From assembly GCA_902783825.1 (NCBI GenBank), contig CACZSJ010000071.1, forward strand, positions 1-14,076: a stretch of DNA of 14,076 nucleotides, given 5' to 3'. Shown piece by piece: positions 6,350 to 12,377 of this stretch. Within the stretch, counting starts at the first letter, position 1, and each line of letters starts with the position of its first letter. Source of the DNA: Oscillospiraceae bacterium. Its GTDB lineage: Bacteria > Bacillota > Clostridia > Oscillospirales > Oscillospiraceae. The notes under the pieces are model-generated. The model had not been told where the DNA came from and ran no database searches. It saw only the letters and a program-made list of their open reading frames with translations. A program made the translations under genes and the position numbers.

Positions 6350-7714
6350 ATGCAGCTTGTCAAAAAGCTTTTCTCTTTTCTCCTCTGCGCCGTCTTTTTC
6401 CTTTCGCTCTCCGTCTCCGCCTTGGCCGCCAGCAGTCCGGAGCCTTTTGAGCTGACCCTGCTGATCGACGGGAGCGACGATACCACCGTACGCGCCTATC
6501 AGGAATCCTATGCAGGCAACCTGTATCTCTCCCTGCTGGATCTGTCCCGGGCGCTGGACGGGACGGCCGGACAGTTCCGGCTGGAATATGGCTATTCCGC
6601 CGAGAACGGAGAGTCCTTCACGGTGCGCAAGGGACAGAGTCCCGCTCCGGAGGCGCCGGGCATCACCCGGCTGCACATTGCGCCCAGCCCCGGCGTCAAC
6701 CACTTGCATCTGAGCCGCAACCGTTTCTATGTCGAGGAGCAGGAGCGCAAGTATTATACCTACCGATCCACCGACCGGGATCTGTACATGAGCCTTTTGG
6801 ACGTTCAGCTGATGCTGGACATCTCCGCGTCCTACGTATCGGACAGCTGTATCCGGCTCTCTCCCGGCACAGGCTTTTCCGTTCCTATGGAAGAGCTGAT
6901 CGCCCAGGGCTACTTTGACGCGTTTGACAGCATCCTGCTGGCCGATGCGGACACCGGGAAGGCCCTGTACAGCAGTGCTCCCAATCGGATCGTGCCCATT
7001 GCCAGCCTCAGCAAGCTGATGAGTTACCTGCTGCTGGCTGAGGCCATGGAGGAAGGACGGCTGCATCCGGAGGATATCATCACCATTTCGCAGCGGGCCG
7101 CCACCCTCTCCCTCTCCGCCGACGGCATCGTTTTTTTGTCGCCGGGTGCGGAAGTTCCCGCCCAGGAGCTGCTGGAAGCCATGCTTCTGGCCTCCAGCAA
7201 CGAGTCCGCGCTGGCGCTGGCGGAGGCAACGGCCGGCACGGAGGAGGACTTCGTCCGGCAGATGAACGACCGGGCTGCCGCCTTGGGTCTGCGGACGGCC
7301 TGTTTCTATTCCCCCCACGGCCTGCCTGTGTACAACGACAGTACGCTGCCTGCCAAGCTGCAAAACCGCATGAGCGCCAGCGACCTGTTCCGGCTGGTCC
7401 GCATGATTCTGTCCCATTATCCGGACATCACCCAAATCACCTGCAAGCAATACTGCAAAATGGAAAAGCTGGACTACAACACCGCCAATTCCAATCCTCT
7501 GGTTTTCAACCTCGAGGGGGTCAACGGCTTGAAGACCGGCTCCACCAACAAGGCCGGCTACTGTCTGGCCGCTACGATGCCGGTGCGCAGCGGCGATGAA
7601 ACCCACACCGTCGTCCTGCTGCTGCTGGGCGCGGAGAGCGCCGATGTGCGGGGCCAGGCGGCGGAGCTTTTGCTGCGCTACGCCCGAGATTATTACGAAA
7701 AGAACGGATTTTAA
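6350..7714 (+). CDS. Secreted D-alanyl-D-alanine carboxypeptidase (peptidase family S11, DacA/DacF type)
   Basis: A serine penicillin-binding enzyme that trims the terminal D-Ala from peptidoglycan pentapeptides outside the membrane. A signal peptide is clear (residues 1-26, basic start, hydrophobic core, likely cleavage after ALA). All three active-site motifs are present and in order: SLSK at 219-222 (nucleophile S219, K222), SSN at 282-284, and KTG at 395-397. The layout is unusual. About 170 residues come before the catalytic domain, with two similar segments (around NLYLSLLDLSRALD at 57-70 and DLYMSLLDVQLMLD at 144-157). Only about 57 residues follow KTG, so the usual C-terminal beta domain and amphipathic anchor of PBP5-like enzymes are absent. 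Length is 454 residues. First gene of a three-gene unit; the next starts three bases after its stop. A beta-lactamase is unlikely given the motif spacing. Confidence 0.9.
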   Translation: MQLVKKLFSFLLCAVFFLSLSVSALAASSPEPFELTLLIDGSDDTTVRAYQESYAGNLYLSLLDLSRALDGTAGQFRLEYGYSAENGESFTVRKGQSPAPEAPGITRLHIAPSPGVNHLHLSRNRFYVEEQERKYYTYRSTDRDLYMSLLDVQLMLDISASYVSDSCIRLSPGTGFSVPMEELIAQGYFDAFDSILLADADTGKALYSSAPNRIVPIASLSKLMSYLLLAEAMEEGRLHPEDIITISQRAATLSLSADGIVFLSPGAEVPAQELLEAMLLASSNESALALAEATAGTEEDFVRQMNDRAAALGLRTACFYSPHGLPVYNDSTLPAKLQNRMSASDLFRLVRMILSHYPDITQITCKQYCKMEKLDYNTANSNPLVFNLEGVNGLKTGSTNKAGYCLAATMPVRSGDETHTVVLLLLGAESADVRGQAAELLLRYARDYYEKNGF

Positions 7715-7717
7715 TCC

Positions 7718-8851
7718 ATGGACAGCTATCAACGACATCAACGGATCTGGAAGCTGCTGGCCTTCCTGATGAAATGCTGGATCCCACGCAAATTCAATCT
7801 GCGTTTTCAGCCGCTGCAGCAGGAAGGACCCATCCTTTTGATCGCCAACCACACCTGCGCCTGGGATCCGATTCTGGTGGCCACCGGCATGGGCAGGAGG
7901 CAAATCTATTTTGTCGCCAGCGAGCATCTGTTTCGCATGGGTCTGGTCTCCCGGCTGATCAACTGGCTCGTGGCGCCCATTCCCCGGCGCAAGGCCACCC
8001 TGGGAACGGACACGGTGAAAGCCTGTCTGCGCCACCTGCGCGCAGGTCACTCGGTGTGTATCTTCGCCGAGGGCGAGCAGTGCTGGGACGGCAGAAGCCA
8101 GCCGGTTTTTCCCGCCACCGGCAAGCTGGCCAAGCTCGCAGGCGTCACGCTGGTGACCTACCGGCTGGAAGGCGGCTACCTGAGTCTGCCCCGCTGGGGC
8201 AGGAGGGTTCGCCGGGGCGCGGTATACGCCCATCCGGTGAAGGTCTATTCTCCGGAGCTGCTGAAAACCATGAGTCCGGAGGAAATCAACGAGGCCGTTG
8301 ACCGGGATCTTTACGAAAACGCCTGGGAGCGGCAGAAGGCCGCCCCGGTGGCTTATCGGGGTCGTCGTCGGGCGGAGGGCCTGGAGCGGGCGCTGTATCT
8401 CTGCCCCGGCTGCCAGCAGATCGGAAGCCTGCGCAGCAAGGGCGATCGACTCTTCTGCGCCTGCGGGCTGGATCTGTGCTTTACCGAGACCGGCCTGTTC
8501 TCTCCTCCCCAGCCCTTTTCCACTATCGCGGACTGGGAGGACTGGCAGCGCCAGGCGCTGCACAGCCGTGTCTTTCCCCCGGGCGCGCTTCTGTTCTCCG
8601 ATTCGGACATGCAGCTGAGTCTTGTCCTGCCCGATCACGAAGAACGCCGCCTGGGCAGCGGGCTGGCGCTGGAGCAATACGAGGATCGCCTGGTCTGCGG
8701 CGAGCAGGTCTTTCCCCTGACGGAGATCAACAGTATGGCCGCCGTGCTCAGCAGCCTGCTTCTTCTGAGCTTCCGTGGAAACTATTATCAGATCCGCGCG
8801 GAAAAGGACACCAACCTCAGAAAGTATTTGGAAATCTGGAGGAAACGCTAA
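7718..8851 (+). CDS. PlsC-type lysophospholipid acyltransferase with C-terminal zinc ribbon and beta-rich tail
   Basis: Predicted to transfer an acyl chain to lysophosphatidate or a similar lipid at the inner face of the membrane. The acyltransferase block (about 1-200) has the catalytic HX4D motif as NHTCAWD (H45, D50) and the phosphate-binding block FAEGEQCWDG (117-125), which departs from the usual FPEGTRS, then GKLAKLAGVTLVTYRLEGG. A zinc-ribbon-like unit follows: CPGC at 229-232 and CAC at 247-249, plus C254. The last 120 residues (about 255-377) look beta-rich, with FPLTEIN and GNYYQIR, resembling a PH-like fold. The total of 377 residues far exceeds the roughly 200-250 of simple PlsC proteins. 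It starts three bases after the carboxypeptidase gene with only a weak ribosome binding site, suggesting coupled translation. The exact acyl acceptor cannot be assigned. Confidence 0.82.
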   Translation: MDSYQRHQRIWKLLAFLMKCWIPRKFNLRFQPLQQEGPILLIANHTCAWDPILVATGMGRRQIYFVASEHLFRMGLVSRLINWLVAPIPRRKATLGTDTVKACLRHLRAGHSVCIFAEGEQCWDGRSQPVFPATGKLAKLAGVTLVTYRLEGGYLSLPRWGRRVRRGAVYAHPVKVYSPELLKTMSPEEINEAVDRDLYENAWERQKAAPVAYRGRRRAEGLERALYLCPGCQQIGSLRSKGDRLFCACGLDLCFTETGLFSPPQPFSTIADWEDWQRQALHSRVFPPGALLFSDSDMQLSLVLPDHEERRLGSGLALEQYEDRLVCGEQVFPLTEINSMAAVLSSLLLLSFRGNYYQIRAEKDTNLRKYLEIWRKR

Positions 8852-10225
8852 ATGGATTATTCTGCCGCTAATCAGGCCCTGTGGAACATCATCATTCAGC
8901 TCGGCTTGATCGCCGGCGCTATTTTGCTGGCAAGCTTTCTGCGTCAGCGGCTGGCGTTCATTCGCAAAAGCCTCATGCCCATCGCCGTGCTGGGCGGTTT
9001 CTTGCTGCTGCTCGCCAAATACCTGGGCCTGATCCACGTGGACACGCAGCTGATGGAAATGCTGGTTTATCACGGCATCGCGCTGGGCTTCATCGCCATG
9101 AGCCTGCGCGTGCCGGCGGAAAAGAGCGCCGGCGACGGGGATCTGACCGGTCTGAAATCCGGCGCCGTCATCGTCAGCACCTACATGGTGCAGGGGGTGG
9201 CGGGCTTGCTGATCAGCCTGCTGCTGGCCTACACCGTCATGCCCGGCCTGTTCAAGGCCTCCGGCCTGCTGCTGCCCATGGGCTACGGGCAGGGCCCCGG
9301 CCAGGCCAACAATGTGGGCTCCAGCTACGAAGCCCTGGGCTTCGCCGGTGGGCGCAGCTACGGTCTGGCCATCGCGGCAACCGGGTATCTGGTGGCCTGC
9401 ATCGTGGGTGTGGTGATTCTGAATATCCTCTCCCGCCGGGGGAAAATCGGCAAGACCCGCGGCGACGCGGCCACGCAGCCTGACGCCTCTTTCTTCCAGA
9501 GCCGGGATGAAATTCCCATCTCTGACTCCATCGACAAGCTCTCCGTGCAGGTGGCCATGGTACTGCTGGTCTACCTGCTCACCTATCTGGCTGCCTGGGG
9601 TCTGACCTCCGGCATCGCCGCCCTGTCGGCGGGCCTGGCCGGCACCGTGAACACCCTGATCTGGGGCTTCAACTTCATCATCGGCGCGGCGCTGGCCATG
9701 CTGGTGCGGGTTTTGCTGGAAAATGGCCGAAAAAAACAATGGATCCGCCGGCAGTACCAGAACAACTATCTGCTCAACCGGATCTCGGGCTTCTTCTTTG
9801 ACATTATGATCGTGGCCGGCATCGGCTCGATCAATCTGGAAGATATCCAGGGCCTCTGGATCCCCTTCCTGCTGACGGCCGCCGCGGGCGCTGTCCTGAC
9901 CTGGCTGCATCTGCGTCTGGTCTGCAAGCGGGTCTACCCCGCCTACTACTACGAGGGTCTCATCTCCATGTACGGCATGATGACCGGCACCATCAGCTCC
10001 GGCGTCCTGCTGCTGCGGGAAATCGATCCGGACTTGGCCACCCCCGCCGCCAACAACCTGATTACCGGCAGCAGCTTCGGCATCATCCTGGGCGCGCCGG
10101 TGCTGGTTCTGGTGGGCTTGGCCCCCCGCTCGGACGCTATGTGCTGGCTGGTGGTGGCTCTGGCGGGTCTGTACCTGGCCCTGCTGTATCTGATGATCTT
10201 CAAGCTGAAACGGAAAAAGAAATAA
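8852..10225 (+). CDS. GltS-family sodium/solute symporter-like membrane protein
   Basis: A multi-pass inner-membrane transporter, probably Na+-coupled and using glutamate or another small carboxylate. The 457 residues contain roughly ten to twelve hydrophobic helices with a polar loop at about 195-232 splitting two halves, as in the inverted-repeat fold of the sodium:glutamate symporters. Each half holds a glycine-rich reentrant-type motif: GYGQGPGQ at 144-151 and YGMMTGT at 374-380. These differ from the GGHGTA-like motifs of classical GltS, so the substrate may differ. The start ATG abuts the acyltransferase stop codon directly and has GGAGG nine bases upstream. The C terminus is strongly basic (KLKRKKK). 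It ends the operon, six bases before a strong hairpin. The family call is fair; the substrate is not established. Confidence 0.75.
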   Translation: MDYSAANQALWNIIIQLGLIAGAILLASFLRQRLAFIRKSLMPIAVLGGFLLLLAKYLGLIHVDTQLMEMLVYHGIALGFIAMSLRVPAEKSAGDGDLTGLKSGAVIVSTYMVQGVAGLLISLLLAYTVMPGLFKASGLLLPMGYGQGPGQANNVGSSYEALGFAGGRSYGLAIAATGYLVACIVGVVILNILSRRGKIGKTRGDAATQPDASFFQSRDEIPISDSIDKLSVQVAMVLLVYLLTYLAAWGLTSGIAALSAGLAGTVNTLIWGFNFIIGAALAMLVRVLLENGRKKQWIRRQYQNNYLLNRISGFFFDIMIVAGIGSINLEDIQGLWIPFLLTAAAGAVLTWLHLRLVCKRVYPAYYYEGLISMYGMMTGTISSGVLLLREIDPDLATPAANNLITGSSFGIILGAPVLVLVGLAPRSDAMCWLVVALAGLYLALLYLMIFKLKRKKK

Positions 10226-10230
10226 AGCGC

Positions 10231-10264
10231 ACAAGGCCGGCTTTCTTTCGAAAGCCGGCCTTGT
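10231..10264. terminator. Strong hairpin terminator after the symporter gene (possibly bidirectional)
   Basis: ACAAGGCCGGCTTTC pairs perfectly over 15 bases with GAAAGCCGGCCTTGT around a four-base TTTC loop, six bases past the symporter stop. The T-run after the plus-strand arm is short (TTGTCCTT). On the minus strand the hairpin is followed by a T-rich stretch, so it may also stop read-through from the convergent lipoprotein gene. Confidence 0.8.
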
Positions 10265-10322
10265 CCTTCAAGCGGATGCATACCGCACAACAGCGGCACA
10301 CACATCCTGAGCCAAAACCCAC

Positions 10323-10355
10323 AAGGGGGAGGCAAGCAAATGCTTGCCCCCCCTT
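10323..10355. terminator. Second hairpin in the convergent gap, probable terminator of the lipoprotein gene
   Basis: The arms at 10323-10338 and 10341-10355 pair over 15 bases with one bulged A and a GCAAGC/GCTTGC top. It begins 14 bases past the lipoprotein stop codon on the minus strand; a GTGGGTTTTGG stretch follows it there, a weak T-tract. Together with the hairpin at 10231-10264 it separates the two convergent transcripts. Confidence 0.55.
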
Positions 10356-10368
10356 ATGCGTCTCGCTG

Positions 10369-11151
10369 TTATACGGCGTACTTATCGTAGTACAATTCTG
10401 CCATCTGGCTTATGTAAATATATCCGCTGTTGGTTCCGTCATAAATCCGGGCAATCATCGCTCCGGCTATTGCCGGGTCATTGGTCTCCAGCAGCTGCTC
10501 CCAGAGCTCTTCATACTCTTCATCTTGCATACTCTCCAGGGTAAAGGCGCACTGCATTTCCGCGTCGGCAATGGAGGTGCCCCACTCCCGCGCAAAGTCG
10601 TAAAATGATTCCAACAGATGCACGCTATACCACATGGATAAGCCATAGCCGCCGATGACGCCGTTTACCTGCTCAACAAACAGCTCCTTGGTGGAACCGT
10701 CTGCCAGCCCCGCGTCAATCTGTGCCGTAAAGTCTGCCGGCTGGTCATAATTGGTGTACCTGAGCACTGAGCCCCAATGGGCCGTGGCGTCAGAACGGAA
10801 GAAGCTCTCCCGCCAGAACATGGCCAGGATGCCGGCCGTGATCTGGTCTGAGGGGGAATACTTGCTGAGGCAATCCCACAGGAATTTTTCAGCTTCCTCA
10901 CTCTTGTGCTCGGTCACTACATAATGTACCTTTGCAGCGGGCTTTTGCGGATCCTGCAGTCGCAGCGGCAGCGTCACAGGCTCCGCCGGCAGTTGCGTTT
11001 GCGCATCCTCCTCCGTCTGTTCCTGTACGCTGACTTTCTGTACGCTCTCCGGCGCTTTGCCCGTAGTATCCACAGCGCCGCAGGCGCTGGTCATCACCAC
11101 GGAAAGCAGCAACAGATGCGCGGCGATTCGTTTCACACATTTTTTCTTCAT
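10369..11151 (-). CDS. Lipoprotein with a phage-tail-lysozyme-like domain
   Basis: A predicted cell-surface lipoprotein of 260 residues. The start has a basic MKKK, a hydrophobic core and a lipobox-like TSAC with C24 as the lipidation site (Thr at -3 is less usual than Leu). A Glu/Gln/Pro-rich linker covers about residues 25-75. The C-terminal domain (about 80-260) resembles the phage tail lysozyme family: TAGILAMFWRES places a candidate catalytic glutamate at E115, followed by GGYGLSMW at 167-174 and a helical tail rich in Trp, Tyr and acidic residues. In that family the W.ES and GYGL.QW motifs lie in a peptidoglycan-cleaving fold. Here the usual Q of the second motif is replaced by M173, so activity is uncertain. 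GGGAG lies about six bases before the ATG. It is transcribed alone from a promoter at 11323-11351. Confidence 0.72.
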   Translation of the reverse strand: MKKKCVKRIAAHLLLLSVVMTSACGAVDTTGKAPESVQKVSVQEQTEEDAQTQLPAEPVTLPLRLQDPQKPAAKVHYVVTEHKSEEAEKFLWDCLSKYSPSDQITAGILAMFWRESFFRSDATAHWGSVLRYTNYDQPADFTAQIDAGLADGSTKELFVEQVNGVIGGYGLSMWYSVHLLESFYDFAREWGTSIADAEMQCAFTLESMQDEEYEELWEQLLETNDPAIAGAMIARIYDGTNSGYIYISQMAELYYDKYAV

Positions 11152-11184
11152 GCTGGTCTCCCGCCCTTAAAGGGCTGTCTCACA

Positions 11185-11277
11185 GGCCGGGATTGTCCCG
11201 GGCCCGGTGGCCAAAACTACCTCATGCAGTATATGCGCCTTTGTTCGATTCGCTTCCTTTCTACATGTTTTTGGCCA
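11185..11277 (-). promoter_or_regulatory. Candidate structured 5' leader of the lipoprotein mRNA
   Basis: Two nested or serial dyads lie between the predicted transcription start (about 11316) and the gene. TGGCCAAAAC (11208-11217) pairs with GTTTTTGGCCA (11267-11277) with one bulge and encloses 49 bases. GGCCGGGA (11185-11192) pairs with TCCCGGGCC (11196-11204) with one bulge over a three-base loop. I recognise no known riboswitch class. The leader is about 165 bases, long for a simple gene. Confidence 0.4.
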
Positions 11278-11322
11278 GTTGATATTCATTCTTATACGGC
11301 GCATTATGCGAAGCGTTCCCCA

Positions 11323-11351
11323 ACTATACCACAAAATTGTGAACAAATCAA
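11323..11351 (-). promoter_or_regulatory. Predicted sigma-A promoter of the lipoprotein gene
   Basis: On the minus strand TTGATT (plus 11346-11351) and TATAGT (plus 11323-11328) are separated by 17 bases, giving a start near 11316. A small palindrome CGCAT-T-ATGCG (11300-11310) lies just downstream of that start and could be an operator. Confidence 0.6.
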
Positions 11352-11492
11352 GACTTTGTCCCCCACCAGCAATCCACCGCAATGAATACGGCGAATTCTC
11401 ACTGTATATTTCTTGTCTGTTTTTCTCCTTCGTTTCTCTCGCAAGGCCCAGATTCCCAAAGCAAAAAGCCCCGCCTTTTGCCGCTTCGTCCA

Positions 11493-11522
11493 TTGACTTT
11501 CTCCTTGCTTTTCGCTTATACT
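11493..11522 (+). promoter_or_regulatory. Predicted sigma-A promoter of the cutC-nahK-CBM9 operon
   Basis: TTGACT at 11493-11498 and TATACT at 11517-11522 each match consensus at five of six bases and are separated by 18 bases. The start should be near 11529, leaving a leader of about 90 bases before the cutC ATG. No catabolite-response-like site is clear. Confidence 0.72.
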
Positions 11523-11620
11523 ACCAGCAGCATATTCTCCTCAAAGTGCGTAGACTTATGCAAACATCGCAGCGGCTTGATCTGCCGCGATGAGATTCAA
11601 GATAAAGGAGCGTTGGGAAG

Positions 11621-12367
11621 ATGGCCAAGGTGATTTTGGAAGTCTGCTGCGGCAGTGCAGACGATGTGATACAGGCCCATCTGGCAGGAGCGAATCGGGT
11701 GGAGCTGAACAGCGACCTGTTCCACGGCGGACTGACTCCCAGTCTTGGTTCCCTGCTGGTCGCAAAGCGGGAGACCGGGATGCGGATTCTCACCATGATC
11801 CGTCCACGGGAGGGCGGTTTTTGCTACACGCCCGCTGAATTCCAGGTCTGCCTCGAGGACGGAAAGGCTCTGCTGAAAAACGGATCGGACGGTCTGGTTT
11901 TCGGTTTTCTTCAGGAAGACGGGCGTATCGATGCGCAACGCACCCGGCAGCTTGCAAATCTGGCCCTGGATGTGGGAAAAGAAGCGGTCTTTCACCGCGC
12001 CATCGATGTGGTGCCGGATTGGAAGGAGGCCATCGATCTGTTGGCGGATCTGGGCATCACCCGAATTCTCACCAGCGGGCAGGCGCCAGATGTGAGTTAT
12101 GGAACCCAGACGGTCCGGCAAATGATCGACTATGCCCGTGATCGGATTCAGATTCTGCCGGGTGCGGGCATCCATGCGCAGAATCTGGAGCGGATTCTGT
12201 CCGAAACCGGCGCCACCCAGATTCACGTGGCGGTCCACCGTCCGGTCTATGATCGCTCTGTTGAGAACAACCGTTCGATCTTCTATGGCGGTTGTCTCTA
12301 TCCGCCGGAAGATCGTTTTTCCCTGATCGACCGGGAAGCCATCAGCGGTATCGCCGCGCAGCTGTAA
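11621..12367 (+). CDS. cutC: CutC family TIM-barrel protein
   Basis: A cytoplasmic TIM-barrel protein of 248 residues, the same length as E. coli CutC. Conserved blocks are easy to follow: LEVCCGS at 6-12, AGANRVELN at 22-30, GGLTPSLG at 36-43, MIRPREGGFCY at 59-69, FHRAID at 124-129, ILTSGQ at 149-154 and PGAG at 180-183. The family was named for copper homeostasis in E. coli, but that copper phenotype was later traced to the overlapping small RNA MicL, so the biochemical role is open. Here it is the first gene of an operon with a hexosamine-1-kinase-like gene, starting 11 bases before it, and no copper gene is near. AAAGGAG lies about ten bases before the ATG. I infer a role in sugar or amino-sugar metabolism; the family assignment itself is firm. 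Confidence 0.95.
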   Translation: MAKVILEVCCGSADDVIQAHLAGANRVELNSDLFHGGLTPSLGSLLVAKRETGMRILTMIRPREGGFCYTPAEFQVCLEDGKALLKNGSDGLVFGFLQEDGRIDAQRTRQLANLALDVGKEAVFHRAIDVVPDWKEAIDLLADLGITRILTSGQAPDVSYGTQTVRQMIDYARDRIQILPGAGIHAQNLERILSETGATQIHVAVHRPVYDRSVENNRSIFYGGCLYPPEDRFSLIDREAISGIAAQL

Positions 12368-12377
12368 GGAGGCAGTC

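Larger units (their letters stand above)
11152..11620. other. Divergent intergenic region between the lipoprotein gene and cutC
   Basis: About 470 bases without a convincing gene. It holds two divergent promoters, described separately, and an apparently structured lipoprotein leader at 11152-11316. The centre (about 11352-11490) is pyrimidine-rich on the plus strand and contains a weak dyad (GCAAAA at 11461-11466 with TTTTGC at 11476-11481). Open frames of 108 and 128 codons here cross both promoters, lack ribosome binding sites and show no domain. Confidence 0.6.

Noticed and set aside
6323..10234. A 1303-codon open frame on the minus strand
   Set aside because: It is the exact codon-aligned antisense of three well-supported genes, its product is His/Gln/Gly-rich with no domain, and it has no ribosome binding site. 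It is open only because TTA, CTA and TCA are avoided.
10231..10355. The two GC-rich hairpins as repeats or attachment sites of a mobile element
   Set aside because: They lie in a convergent gap just after two stop codons, have unrelated sequences and no flanking transposase or integrase, so terminators explain them better.
10369..11151. The lysozyme-like gene as a prophage remnant
   Set aside because: It has a lipoprotein signal and linker, its own promoter, and normal chromosomal neighbours with no phage structural, integrase or holin gene.
11167..11493. A 108-codon minus-strand open frame upstream of the lipoprotein gene
   Set aside because: It crosses the predicted lipoprotein promoter and leader, and has no ribosome binding site or recognisable domain.
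11207..11593. A 128-codon plus-strand open frame upstream of cutC
   Set aside because: It runs through both divergent promoters, has Phe/Ser-rich low-complexity content and no ribosome binding site.
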